In this document: positions 52,321 to 60,247 of the stretch, piece after piece
Numbering within the stretch: position 1 is the first letter of the stretch
How the letters are laid out: every line of letters begins with the position of its first letter
Assembly: GCA_937859515.1 (NCBI GenBank)
Contig: CALMAK010000011.1
Coordinates: 31,998 to 95,997 of the forward strand
Origin: an uncultured Candidatus Saccharibacteria bacterium
Lineage (GTDB): Bacteria; Patescibacteriota; Saccharimonadia; Saccharimonadales; Saccharimonadaceae
Direction: 5' to 3'
Length of the DNA: 64,000 nucleotides
The notes under the pieces: model-generated
Databases searched by the model: none
What the model saw: only the letters and a program-made list of their open reading frames with translations
What the model was told of the DNA's origin: nothing
Made by a program: the position numbers and the translations under genes

Positions 52321-52366
52321 GCCACCAGATTCGCGAAACTTTTGCGGAGTGAGTAAATCTAGTGGC
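52321..52366 (+). repeat. Imperfect hairpin after the small Cys/His gene
   Basis: GCCACCAGATT (52321-52331) / AATCTAGTGGC (52356-52366), with one mismatch per arm. Confidence 0.5.
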
Positions 52367-52375
52367 TATACCTCA

Positions 52376-52405
52376 GATTGGCGCCTCGGCGTCAATCTTT
52401 GCATT
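52376..52405 (+). terminator. Terminator after the small Cys/His gene
   Basis: GATTGGCGCC (52376-52385) / GGCGTCAATC (52388-52397) followed by TTTGCATTTT. Confidence 0.7.
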
Positions 52406-52452
52406 TTCAGTATATCACAAGGGCGCTACGGTAGAACCTTGGGTGAAGGTGG

Positions 52453-52458
52453 TAAACT
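52453..52458 (+). promoter_or_regulatory. -10 element of the leaderless GIY-YIG gene
   Basis: TAAACT, 6 bases, ATG 52465. Confidence 0.5.
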
Positions 52459-52464
52459 AAATGC

Positions 52465-53022
52465 ATGCAATCAATTATTGAAGTTACTATTATCATCCTA
52501 GCCGTACTATTTTGTATTGCGATAGCTCTCCTGATAACTACATCTTCTAGGGCCCTGTTTGAATGGACACGGAGAAAGAGAAAGCAAGAAGCCGTCCGCC
52601 TGCCTTTTAGTGGCGATCCCGATAAGATCGGTCATTGGCACTTATACATACTCAAGCTGCAAGACGGAAAATACTATGTGGGCATAACGTCAAAAACGCC
52701 CGAGATTCGTATGCGCGAACACCTCAACGGTGTACGAGTGGCATATTGGACCGCGAAACATAGGCCTATTGAGATAATCTACACAGAAGATCTTGGTAAC
52801 ATTACACGACGACAAGCTGAAAAGAGAGAGAACAAAATGGTGCGCGCCTGCATGAAAGAGCGCGGCATCAATAACGTAAGAGGTGGCGATCTTACAGGCA
52901 CAGAAGAGTATATCGAGCGATTCGGGTATATATTAGACAAAGATGGTTGGAGCGAGCTTACGATGGCTACCTGTCTTTTTTTCCTTCTAATCTACTTTAT
53001 GCTAGACAAATATCTTTTCTAG
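52465..53022 (+). CDS. Membrane-anchored GIY-YIG nuclease-like protein
   Basis: 185 residues. An N-terminal helix (IIEVTIIILAVLFCIAIALL, about 3-24) and a C-terminal hydrophobic segment (CLFFLLIYFMLDKYLF) flank a GIY-YIG domain: HWHLYILKLQDGKYYVGITS (about 65-84), REHLNG with the catalytic Arg, and RRQAEKRENKMV with the metal-binding Glu. GIY-YIG domains cut DNA in repair, restriction or intron homing. Tethering at the inner face could cut incoming DNA. The residues needed for catalysis seem present. It adjoins the defence island. Confidence 0.8.
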   Translation: MQSIIEVTIIILAVLFCIAIALLITTSSRALFEWTRRKRKQEAVRLPFSGDPDKIGHWHLYILKLQDGKYYVGITSKTPEIRMREHLNGVRVAYWTAKHRPIEIIYTEDLGNITRRQAEKRENKMVRACMKERGINNVRGGDLTGTEEYIERFGYILDKDGWSELTMATCLFFLLIYFMLDKYLF

Positions 53023-53266
53023 CCAACGACACGGACAAGACCCAGTAATTTAAGGTGGCTCACCGCATATAGCCGTCAATCGTAGAGTGTCTACTTGCCA
53101 GCAACGTCAACTTCTCTCGATCTATCAAGATACAATTTGTGGAACCGGCTAAATCGATCGTATGCTTTGTAAAGTGTTGATTGGTAATATACTACGCCAA
53201 GGCCACACCGATACTTTGTCATGCCAGCGTGCACCTCACGCACAGCCTTTTGGTTGATGCTTTTCG
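53023..53266. other. Gene-free stretch
   Basis: 244 bases between the GIY-YIG and YaaA genes. No convincing ORF, hairpin or promoter was found; the short ORF starting at 53181 runs antisense to YaaA. Confidence 0.4.
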
Positions 53267-54082
53267 TCAAGTACGGCCAGTTTTGTCAGTCTCAGCAATA
53301 TTAACCAATCGCACACTCAGTCCCAACCCGCCAAACTCTTTACAGACAAACACGGGCTGGTCTGGAGTGCTGAGGGTCGGATCGTATCGATAGTTCAGGT
53401 CGCTAAAATTCTGCAGTTGCGCGACATCTTCGATACGATTCTGCACCACCCATCGCGCAAACGCCCCACGTGCAATTTTGGTATGTACCGTTACGAATGT
53501 TGGCCGGCCAGTCTTCGGGCTGATGGTCAGGAACTTTGGTGTAATGACAGGGATATCGACATGGGGTAGCAGGGCTTTGGTGTATTCAACAGCCGATAGA
53601 TTCAGAATACAATCGGTACCAGTCGGCAGCGACGACGCGATCGAATCACCCCAGAATTGATACATACTGCGACCATCTGGCAGCTTGTAGCCCATCTCTA
53701 GACGATAGGGCATGACACCGTCACAGGCACGCAACCCACCATACAACCCCGAAAGAATCAGAAGATGCTCGTGTGCATACGCTCGATCATCATCAGACCA
53801 CGTTTGCACCTGCAAGCCGCTGTAAATATCACCGATGAAGGCGTCAATCGCAGGGACTTGTGCGATTGGATTGGCAGACCATTCATCAAACAGGTTCTTT
53901 GCTTCGTGTGCCTTCTTCTCCGATACTTTCATGAGTGATTGAATCTTAGCCACCGAAACACCACGCCAAACATCCACCAGCTCCTCAGCCCGAGACAGCA
54001 AGACAGGAGAGCCAAGCAGTGCCTGCCGCTTATTCGGTGCTCGCATCGTCTTAGATGAATGAAGAAGAATCTGTAGTGCCAT
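53267..54082 (-). CDS. yaaA: YaaA family (DUF328) peroxide-stress protein
   Basis: 271 residues. The family signature LLILSGLYGGLRACDGVMPYRLEMG is conserved, as are the FWGDSI segment and the ALLPHVDIP...FLTI strand. In E. coli, YaaA lowers free iron and limits DNA damage during peroxide stress; its fold binds DNA in cryo-EM and structural work. A TATAGT element and an AAGGAATGAG site precede the ATG. It is monocistronic. Codon use is like the ordinary genes. Confidence 0.88.
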   Translation of the reverse strand: MALQILLHSSKTMRAPNKRQALLGSPVLLSRAEELVDVWRGVSVAKIQSLMKVSEKKAHEAKNLFDEWSANPIAQVPAIDAFIGDIYSGLQVQTWSDDDRAYAHEHLLILSGLYGGLRACDGVMPYRLEMGYKLPDGRSMYQFWGDSIASSLPTGTDCILNLSAVEYTKALLPHVDIPVITPKFLTISPKTGRPTFVTVHTKIARGAFARWVVQNRIEDVAQLQNFSDLNYRYDPTLSTPDQPVFVCKEFGGLGLSVRLVNIAETDKTGRT

Positions 54083-54106
54083 AATCTCATTCCTTACTAT
54101 AACAAA

Positions 54107-54135
54107 TTGACTTATTTTCTATAAAGTGTTATAAT
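54107..54135 (+). promoter_or_regulatory. Leaderless promoter of the HNH-repeat gene
   Basis: TTGACT (54107-54112), 17 bases, TATAAT (54130-54135), 6 bases, ATG 54142. Confidence 0.8.
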
Positions 54136-54141
54136 TAAATT

Positions 54142-54591
54142 ATGACCAATCGACCTATCAGCGCCATAGATCATCTTGATACAATACCACCTGCGTCGCA
54201 CGAATCAGAAGACAACACCTACACTGATGCGTACCTTATTCAGACATTACAGGCCCTACAGCAAGAACTTGACAGGGCACCTACCGTTCTTGATGTGCGT
54301 AATCTGGGAGAAATTCTCCCAGATGTTTCGACGTATGAGCGACGGTTTGGATCATGGATTGAAGCATTGCAAGCTGCGGGCATTGAAGGTGCGCACAACC
54401 GTAGTGATGAAACTATTTTGCGCCAGCTGGCCAGACTTGCCAGCTGCCTGGATCGTGCGCCGACCAAACGTGAGGTTGATGCCGACGACACCACCGCCAG
54501 CAGCGGACTATATCGCAATCGTTTTGGCTCGTTCAGCAGGGCAGTCGAAGCTGCCTTAGCACTGACCAATAGTGATACACTGGAAACATGA
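54142..54591 (+). CDS. Homing-endonuclease-associated-repeat protein without nuclease
   Basis: 149 residues. Two copies of the homing endonuclease associated repeat are visible: LQELDRAPTVLDVRNLGEI with YERRFGSWIEALQAAGI, then ASCLDRAPTKREVDADD with YRNRFGSFSRAVEAALAL. These DNA-contacting repeats normally sit beside HNH nucleases; here there is no HNH motif. It may be a DNA-binding regulator or a remnant. A strong leaderless promoter drives it. It ends 4 bases into rpiB, whose own -10 is inside this gene. Confidence 0.75.
   Translation: MTNRPISAIDHLDTIPPASHESEDNTYTDAYLIQTLQALQQELDRAPTVLDVRNLGEILPDVSTYERRFGSWIEALQAAGIEGAHNRSDETILRQLARLASCLDRAPTKREVDADDTTASSGLYRNRFGSFSRAVEAALALTNSDTLET
54576..54581 (+). 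promoter_or_regulatory. -10 element of leaderless rpiB, inside the upstream gene
   Basis: TACACT, 6 bases (GGAAAC), ATG 54588. It could also be read through from the upstream promoter. Confidence 0.5.
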
Positions 54592-55049
54592 GAATACACA
54601 TCGCCACCGACCATGCAGGACTGGAATTCAAAAATACACTCGCCTCACACCTTGAAGAGCAAGGACATGAGGTTGTCGACCATGGGGCCTATGAGTATAA
54701 CGCCGAAGACGATTACCCAGCGTTCATCATCGCCGCCGCTGAGGCAGTCGCAGCTGAACAGAACGAAGGCATCGAGACCATGGGTGTCATCTTTGGCGGG
54801 TCTGGCAACGGTGAACAAATGGCCGCCAATAAGGTAAAGGGAATTCGCGCAGCACTCGTCTGGAACGAAGCTACCGCCAAACTGGCGCGCCAACACAATG
54901 ACGCCAACATTATCTCAATCGGCGCACGTCAGCACAGTGAAGCCGAGGCTTTGCAGTTGATTGATTGGTTCATCGCCGAACCATTCAGCAGCGACGAACG
55001 CCATGTCCGCCGTATCGGACAAATAGCCGATTACGAACAGACCAGGTAG
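54588..55049 (+). CDS. rpiB: Ribose-5-phosphate isomerase B
   Basis: 153 residues. Signature ATDHAGLEFKNTL (His9), FGGSGNGEQMAANKVKGIRA (about 69-88) and NDANIISIGARQHS are present. Where E. coli RpiB has a catalytic Cys in GTGxG, this protein has Ser (GGSGNGEQ), as in the actinobacterial type, which uses a Glu base. It interconverts ribose-5-phosphate and ribulose-5-phosphate in the pentose phosphate pathway. It overlaps the HNH-repeat gene by 4 bases. Confidence 0.95.
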   Translation: MRIHIATDHAGLEFKNTLASHLEEQGHEVVDHGAYEYNAEDDYPAFIIAAAEAVAAEQNEGIETMGVIFGGSGNGEQMAANKVKGIRAALVWNEATAKLARQHNDANIISIGARQHSEAEALQLIDWFIAEPFSSDERHVRRIGQIADYEQTR

Positions 55050-55075
55050 TAGCTACCTATTTCGTGGCATGACAA

Positions 55076-55129
55076 AGCCCCGCAGTGAGGGCCTTGCCTA
55101 TGAAGTTATAGGGCAGGGCCAGCGGGGCT
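55076..55129 (-). terminator. Terminator of the Gam-like gene
   Basis: AGCCCCGC (55076-55083) / GCGGGGCT (55122-55129) with a long inner stem. It overlaps the stop codon; TTTGT follows on the minus strand. Confidence 0.7.
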
Positions 55130-55688
55130 AGCTCTTCTTGATGGTGACCGAGGGCGGTGAGATCCGGTTGCCGTCATGGACGACGGTGTAGGTGCCGTTG
55201 GGCTTCAGCGACAGCGACTCGATCTCCGTAGGGGGATCGACGAAGTCGATGAGCGCCTCATGGTGCTCGCCGTTCTTCTCCCACCAGGCGACGAACTTTG
55301 CGTGCACCAGCCGCCAGGTGACCACCTGGCGGGCGATCTTGCGAACGATGCCCAGCTTGCGCGCGGCATCCATCAGGCCCTTGTCGTCCACGACCTTCAG
55401 CTTGGTTGTGACGTTCTTGAACTGGAACGTCGCGACCATGGTTGCGAAGGACTTGCGCTTCGGACCGACCAGCTGGTCACGGTGCCTGGTTACGACCTCG
55501 GCCAGACGAACATCGACGTCGTCGATACCCGCCTGGATAGGCGCAATCAGCGCGTTGTGGTTAGCGGTCGCAACCGCCTGCGCCGCCTTGAAGTCGGCGT
55601 TCTTGCCGTCGAGCTGCACCTGCAGAGCAAATCGTTGCTCGGCAAGCGTGTTGATGAGGTCGAGAACCTCGGGATCGACGTTTGTCAC
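55128..55688 (-). CDS. GC-rich Mu Gam-like host-nuclease-inhibitor protein
   Basis: 186 residues from GTG 55688, which has AAGGAGG ten bases upstream. A coiled-coil half (VLDLINTLAEQRFALQVQLD; LIAPIQAGIDDVDVRLAEVV) is followed by GPKRKSFATMVATFQFKNVT, DKGLMDAARKLGIVRK and RNRISPPSVTIKKS-like ending, paralleling phage Mu Gam (Ku-like DNA-end binder protecting linear DNA from nucleases). No other phage genes are near, so it looks domesticated. Strong G/C-ending codons and its own promoter place it in the cassette set. Confidence 0.65.
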   Translation of the reverse strand: MTNVDPEVLDLINTLAEQRFALQVQLDGKNADFKAAQAVATANHNALIAPIQAGIDDVDVRLAEVVTRHRDQLVGPKRKSFATMVATFQFKNVTTKLKVVDDKGLMDAARKLGIVRKIARQVVTWRLVHAKFVAWWEKNGEHHEALIDFVDPPTEIESLSLKPNGTYTVVHDGNRISPPSVTIKKS

Positions 55689-55725
55689 GTCAACCACCTC
55701 CTTGTTGTGAATGAGCTGTCCTATA

Positions 55726-55754
55726 ATTATATAATGTATATACCGTACTTGCAA
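55726..55754 (-). promoter_or_regulatory. Promoter of the Gam-like gene
   Basis: On the minus strand, TTGCAA (55754-55749), 17 bases, TATAAT (55731-55726); leader with AAGGAGG. It lies partly within the upstream unrelated gene's end region. Confidence 0.85.
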
Positions 55755-55762
55755 CTATCAGA

Positions 55763-56281
55763 TTACTCGATCAGCCCGTCCCATGCATCGACCGCTTCTG
55801 CAATCGCCAACCCCTCGGCCCCACGCTCTAGCTGGATAAGTAACAGTGCAACGGCGGTCTCGGCGGCATCACTATACTCGCCGCTTGGATCAAGCTCTGG
55901 CATAAATGCGCTGGTTAGTCCGTCTATCGATGGATGATTACGCATATAGGTCTGAGTAATATCAATAATGTAGTTGCGTAGGTTAGCAGGCTCAACATTG
56001 TCAAACACCGTAAAGTCAAATACCAAACCACATTTTAAAAGATCACTCACCGACGCCGCAAAATGGATTGACCGATACATAACCCTCCAGGACTCATCAG
56101 TTGGGGCAGCAGTCAACACCTGGTCAAGTTTTCCAGCATATTCGACCATCGCTAGATTTTGCTCTAATTCATCGGCAATAATCGCGCCGTCATTATCAAC
56201 CGATTCATGCAGAATGGTCAGCAAGGTTGGCAATTCGGTATCTAGTTCGGTTTCAACACGTCGAATTGATTCTGGCCACAT
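55763..56281 (-). CDS. Hypothetical acidic cytoplasmic protein
   Basis: 172 residues, not recognised. It is helical and acidic, with LDTELPTLLTILHESVDNDG and YSDAAETAVALLLIQLERGA. No motif for metal, nucleotide or membrane is visible. TATAGT lies 10 bases before the ATG. It ends just upstream of the Gam-like gene's promoter but has ordinary codon use, so the two are unlikely to be functionally linked. Confidence 0.6.
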   Translation of the reverse strand: MWPESIRRVETELDTELPTLLTILHESVDNDGAIIADELEQNLAMVEYAGKLDQVLTAAPTDESWRVMYRSIHFAASVSDLLKCGLVFDFTVFDNVEPANLRNYIIDITQTYMRNHPSIDGLTSAFMPELDPSGEYSDAAETAVALLLIQLERGAEGLAIAEAVDAWDGLIE

Positions 56282-56340
56282 AATTATCGTTACTATACAA
56301 TATACGAATTATGTTGGCAACTGTTGAGTCCTTTGGATGA

Positions 56341-56346
56341 TATACT
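56341..56346 (+). promoter_or_regulatory. -10 element of the leaderless SpoU methyltransferase gene
   Basis: TATACT, 6 bases (ATACGT), ATG 56353. The -35 is unclear. Confidence 0.55.
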
Positions 56347-56352
56347 ATACGT

Positions 56353-57141
56353 ATGAACCCGATCACCTCTGCCAAGAACCCTCTCGTCAAGCAGCTGCGC
56401 AAACTGGCTGGCAGTGCCAAGGCACGGCGCGAGGCAGGAATATATATTGCCGAAGGTACGCACTTGGTCGAAAGCTATTTGAGGGCGGGCACTACGCCAC
56501 TACGTTACATCTGCGCAGAGTCCGCACGCAGCAATCAAGAAGTTGCAGACCTCATCAGACGCCTTGATGAGGCATCGGTTGATGGCTACACCCTCACAGA
56601 TGATTTATTTGAATCATTTGCCAGCATCCACGCCGGCGTTGGCATCGCCATCACATTCGCCCCTCGTGCCTCTCCCATCCAGACGAATCAAACCGTTGTC
56701 GCACTGGAAGATGTCCAAGACCCTGGCAACCTTGGCACCATTTTGCGGACTGCAGCTGCAGCAGGCGTCGCAAACATTATCTTGTCTCCAAGTTGCGCCT
56801 CGCCATGGTCACCAAAGGCACTTCGTGCCGGCATGGGCGCACAATTCTCGCTGCACATTGAAGAGGAGGTCGATTTGGCCGAATTCGTGAAGAATACAAC
56901 CATCCCATCTCTTGTCACGACACTGTCAGACACCAGCCAAAATCTCTACGACATCGACCTTAATCGGCCCGTTGTTTGGATATTTGGCAATGAAGGGCAG
57001 GGAGTCAGCCAGGTTTTGATCGATATCTCCTCACAGCACGTGCACATCCCCCAAGCCGACACCGCTGTTGAGTCTCTTAATGTTGCCGCTGCAACCAGCA
57101 TTTGTTTGTATGAACACTATCGCCAGCTACATCAGCGGTAG
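56353..57141 (+). CDS. TrmH/SpoU family RNA 2'-O-methyltransferase
   Basis: 262 residues. An N-terminal substrate-binding domain (SAKNPLVKQLRKLAGSAKAR, about 5-90) is followed by the SPOUT methyltransferase: ALEDVQDPGNLGTILRTAAA (motif 1, about 117-136, Arg catalytic), WIFGNEGQGV (motif 2) and VESLNVAAATSICLYE (motif 3, SAM knot). It methylates a ribose 2'-OH in rRNA or tRNA; the site is not assignable. The mRNA appears leaderless. Confidence 0.93.
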   Translation: MNPITSAKNPLVKQLRKLAGSAKARREAGIYIAEGTHLVESYLRAGTTPLRYICAESARSNQEVADLIRRLDEASVDGYTLTDDLFESFASIHAGVGIAITFAPRASPIQTNQTVVALEDVQDPGNLGTILRTAAAAGVANIILSPSCASPWSPKALRAGMGAQFSLHIEEEVDLAEFVKNTTIPSLVTTLSDTSQNLYDIDLNRPVVWIFGNEGQGVSQVLIDISSQHVHIPQADTAVESLNVAAATSICLYEHYRQLHQR

Positions 57142-57186
57142 TCGCCGTGCTATACTGGTGCCAACAACCATAACAGGAAATCGCCC

Positions 57187-58425
57187 GTGAACGACGAGAC
57201 CAAGCCAACATTGCCTCTACCAGATCCAAAACCAATTACATCTGAACCGCCAAAGAAAAGGCCAAAGCTCTCCAAGAAAAAGCGAATTATCTTGTTTAGT
57301 GCAGCAGGGGTTCTTTTCGTTGCTGCGGCAATCATTACGTGGCTGGTCCTTACTGGTGGCAAACAACCCGACGAGGCGCCAGCAGATAAACAGTCGACAG
57401 TCTCCAAGCAAGCTCAGCAATCGCGCCTTGGTGTTGCTGTCACAGCTATCGACGGGACCGTGACGTATCAAAAGTCAGATGATATCCAAACCGTGTCTAA
57501 CGCAGGTGACGGCCCATGGCACACTGTCACCGCTACGACTGAGTTAAACGAGGGCGATCAGATCCGCACTGGTAATGGTAGTCGCACTGTCCTAACTCTT
57601 GATGATGGTAGCGCAATTCGCCTTGACGCAAATTCTATCGTCAGACTGACCAGCCTAATTGCCGACGATGTCGTTATGACACAGGTATCTGGCACCGCCT
57701 ATTCACGCGTCGTGGCCAGCAACCGTAAATATTCTGTCGTGGTTGCCGACACCACCTATCAGGCCTTAGGGACTGCGTTTATTACCGTCAAAAAGGCAGG
57801 TGAAAACGGCGTGCAGGTCTATCAAAGCTCGGTCAGCACCACCGGACAGGCCATCCCAGAGGGCAAGCAATATTACAGCATGAACACCGACACCAACCTG
57901 CAGGATAAAATAACCGATATCAACATTGATGCGCTGGTTGATAATGAATTTATCGCCTGGAATACCGCAGAAGACGAAAAAGACGCTTCATTCAAAGAAA
58001 AGCTAGGTATCCTCCCAACTATCAAGCAGCGCGGTGAAGAGAAAAAGGACAAAGAAAAACAAGAGGCCGAAAAAGAGCGAAAAGCTGCCGAAGAAAAGAA
58101 AAAACAGCAAAGCAAGCCAGCCTCTAAAGTAACGCGCGGTACCATGAGCCTCGACGTTTCGGGCGAGCAATTCACCTGGAGCTACACCGGTAAGGCCGTA
58201 TACGGATACAAACTTGTCGTCTCAAAAACAAATCCCGCCCCTACGTTTGAGGGTCCAGAAACTCAATCTGTCTATTTTAGTGGTTTTAATCAATTTACCG
58301 GTACCGTACCCGGGCCAGAAAAGATCGGCACTGGCACCTTCTATGTCACTGTCTGCGCCTACACCAACGGCACCGAGGCCGAACCATGCGTTGATTACTC
58401 GCCAGTTGTGAAGTTTGAGCGCTAG
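57187..58425 (+). CDS. FecR-domain membrane protein
   Basis: 412 residues from GTG 57187, with AGGAAA upstream. The cytoplasmic N-terminus is Lys/Pro-rich; a transmembrane helix lies at about 35-58. A FecR beta domain (about 75-220) has IDGTVTYQKSDDIQ, ELNEGDQIRTGNGSRTVLTL, SAIRLDANSIVRL and VRSGTAYSRV-like strands. A charged coiled coil (about 270-305, KEKQEAEKERKAAEEKKK) is followed by a C-terminal beta domain with one Cys pair. FecR domains often bind surface glycans or act in signalling. Here no TonB or ECF sigma partner is adjacent, and it probably acts as a surface-exposed structural or adhesion protein. Confidence 0.8.
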   Translation: MNDETKPTLPLPDPKPITSEPPKKRPKLSKKKRIILFSAAGVLFVAAAIITWLVLTGGKQPDEAPADKQSTVSKQAQQSRLGVAVTAIDGTVTYQKSDDIQTVSNAGDGPWHTVTATTELNEGDQIRTGNGSRTVLTLDDGSAIRLDANSIVRLTSLIADDVVMTQVSGTAYSRVVASNRKYSVVVADTTYQALGTAFITVKKAGENGVQVYQSSVSTTGQAIPEGKQYYSMNTDTNLQDKITDINIDALVDNEFIAWNTAEDEKDASFKEKLGILPTIKQRGEEKKDKEKQEAEKERKAAEEKKKQQSKPASKVTRGTMSLDVSGEQFTWSYTGKAVYGYKLVVSKTNPAPTFEGPETQSVYFSGFNQFTGTVPGPEKIGTGTFYVTVCAYTNGTEAEPCVDYSPVVKFER

Positions 58426-58439
58426 ATTATACATTTATA

Positions 58440-58468
58440 TTTACAAAATGTCATAAGTATGTTAAAAT
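58440..58468 (+). promoter_or_regulatory. Promoter of the SPFH gene
   Basis: TTTACA (58440-58445), 17 bases, TAAAAT (58463-58468); leader of about 50 nt with an AGGA site. Confidence 0.7.
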
Positions 58469-58525
58469 ATTAAGGTGGCACATTCCGCCACAAGAACTGC
58501 ACCTACACAGATTGGACAGGAATTA

Positions 58526-59587
58526 ATGGGAACCATCATCCTGCTGGCGATCCTCGGTATCGCCGCCGTCGCCGCGCTCATCGTGGCGCGGAACTTCGGA
58601 CGTACCGCCAAGAAGCTCGACAAGAGTCACTTCGACTATGGCTCTGCCGTCTGGGGCAAGCGCATCAGCCTGATCGTCTCGGGCGCGCTGGCCCTGGTCA
58701 TCGGTCTCATCTTCGGCTTCGGGAGCTTCTACTCCCAGGGCGAGGGTGTCTCGACGGTTCAGGTGAGCTTCGCTGGCAACGTGGTCACGACGACCACCGA
58801 CGCCGGCCTGAAGTTCAAGGCTCCGTGGAACTCCATCCAGGAGTTCAACATCCGCAACCAGACAGTCGAGATGTACTCGAACGCCGGCGGTGAGGGCAAG
58901 GATGGCGCAGCCATCTCGGCCCCGCTGGACGGTGGCGCCAATGCCAGCGTCAGCGTCAGCATCACGTACTCGATCGACCGTTCGGCCGTCGAGGGGATCT
59001 ACAAGGAGTTCGGCTCTCAGGAGTCGCTCGCTGACAGCATCCTCAAGCCGACGCTGCGTGACATCGTTCGCAAGGCCTCGGCCGAGTACGCGCCCCTCGC
59101 CATCAAGCAGGAGCGTGCCTCGCTGGGAGCGGACATCCAGCTGGCCCTCGAGGAATCGTGGGGCAAGTACGGGGTCACCCTCAACCAGGTCAACCTCGGC
59201 GACATTCAGCTGGACACGGCGACTGAGGAGGCCATCTCCCAGGTCATCGCGGCCCAGCAGAAGGTCGAGCAGTCTCGGGCCGAGCTCGAGCAGGCTCAGA
59301 TCACCGCTGAGAAGACCAAGACGGAAGCCCAGGCCGCGGCCGACGCCGACCAGATCATCCGCTGCGGCGCGACGATCGCCATGGAAACCAAGCTGGTCAA
59401 CGGCAAGGAGACCGAGGTCAAGGTCGTCACGCCCAAGTCCAATGCCGAGTGCGAGGACCGGCTGAACGAGCAGGTCCTGACCACGAAGTACTACGACACC
59501 CTGCGCGAGCTGGGTGCCAACGGCAACATGGTCGTCGTCATCCCCGAAGGGGGCAGCGCGCCGATCATCAACCTTCCCAAGGACTGA
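58526..59587 (+). CDS. GC-rich SPFH/prohibitin-family membrane protein
   Basis: 353 residues from ATG 58526, which has an AGGA site; earlier in-frame starts lie near the promoter. Two hydrophobic segments (about 3-22 and 52-76) precede an SPFH domain (about 80-235) with FKAPWNSIQEFNIRNQTVEM, DGGANASVSVSITYSIDRSA and SLADSILKPTLRDIVRKASA. A coiled coil of Glu/Ala/Gln repeats (about 240-290, QVIAAQQKVEQSRAELEQAQ) follows. SPFH proteins form cage-like membrane microdomain scaffolds and often control FtsH-type proteases. Codons end almost only in G or C. Confidence 0.88.
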   Translation: MGTIILLAILGIAAVAALIVARNFGRTAKKLDKSHFDYGSAVWGKRISLIVSGALALVIGLIFGFGSFYSQGEGVSTVQVSFAGNVVTTTTDAGLKFKAPWNSIQEFNIRNQTVEMYSNAGGEGKDGAAISAPLDGGANASVSVSITYSIDRSAVEGIYKEFGSQESLADSILKPTLRDIVRKASAEYAPLAIKQERASLGADIQLALEESWGKYGVTLNQVNLGDIQLDTATEEAISQVIAAQQKVEQSRAELEQAQITAEKTKTEAQAAADADQIIRCGATIAMETKLVNGKETEVKVVTPKSNAECEDRLNEQVLTTKYYDTLRELGANGNMVVVIPEGGSAPIINLPKD

Positions 59588-59598
59588 GGGGCAGTTCT

Positions 59599-59632
59599 CC
59601 GGAGGCGCCAGATATAATTCTGGCGCCTCCGG
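59599..59632 (+). terminator. Perfect hairpin after the SPFH gene
   Basis: CCGGAGGCGCCAG (59599-59611) / CTGGCGCCTCCGG (59620-59632), a 13-bp perfect stem with an 8-base loop. No T-run follows. Confidence 0.75.
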
Positions 59633-59691
59633 GCGAACAAACTAATTAATTACATGCAGCCTATGGCTGTTTTTTATTTTATAAAAAACAA

Positions 59692-60210
59692 TTATGACTC
59701 AATACAGTACGCAGTACCTGATGGCAATGTCGTCGTTAAGGCAATTTGCCGTGATGAGCCCAGTACAGTCGTGAGACCATCGTCAGAGCATTTATATCCC
59801 GGCTGATAGTAAATAATTCCTTCACCAGGGCCATCAAGACTAATCTGATAGGGCGTACCTGTCACAGAATCTGTTAAATCAACATCTGCAAGGTATGATG
59901 CCACAAATGACGATAACTGCGGCTCAGTTTGTATTACTGCACCTCTATTATTTGCAGTATACGATGTCATGTTCGCCGCAATCGTCGACATCATGTTCTT
60001 GACTGCCACATCTCGACGTGTCATGGTAATCTTTCCGCTATCAGATGTATCGTCAGAGGGCGCGACTACATCATCACTGATCTGAGAGCGCTGATCTGTT
60101 GCTGTTTTTGTTGCTTGTTTTGGGGCGAATACCGCCAAGGCAGCATATGTGCCGACACCTACAGCCAGCAGAAGTACAATACCAATGAGAAGGGTTGATT
60201 TTTTAACCAT
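59692..60210 (-). CDS. Membrane-anchored secreted protein, unknown function
   Basis: 172 residues from ATG 60210. One N-terminal helix (LLIGIVLLLAVGVGTYAALAVF, about 5-27) is followed by an Asp/Ser/Thr linker and a globular domain with a two-Cys C-terminus (GYKCSDD; AYCIES), probably disulphide-bonded outside the cell. It resembles the head region of a minor pilin but lacks the type III signal. TATAAT lies 6 bases before the ATG, so leaderless. Confidence 0.65.
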   Translation of the reverse strand: MVKKSTLLIGIVLLLAVGVGTYAALAVFAPKQATKTATDQRSQISDDVVAPSDDTSDSGKITMTRRDVAVKNMMSTIAANMTSYTANNRGAVIQTEPQLSSFVASYLADVDLTDSVTGTPYQISLDGPGEGIIYYQPGYKCSDDGLTTVLGSSRQIALTTTLPSGTAYCIES

Positions 60211-60216
60211 AACCAA

Positions 60217-60222
60217 ATTATA
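60217..60222 (-). promoter_or_regulatory. -10 element of the leaderless gene at 59692-60210
   Basis: TATAAT on the minus strand, 6 bases, ATG at 60210; TTGCCA lies 18 bases upstream of the -10. Confidence 0.65.
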
Positions 60223-60247
60223 CGTTACTTCGTAGAACTATGGCAAT

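Noticed and set aside
55176..55937. 253-codon plus-strand ORF opposite the Gam-like gene
   Set aside because: Antisense to a gene with a strong promoter, ribosome site and terminator; the translation shows no domain.
58890..59465. 191-codon ORF inside the SPFH gene
   Set aside because: Ser/Arg-rich low-information translation; a frame shadow of a GC-rich gene.
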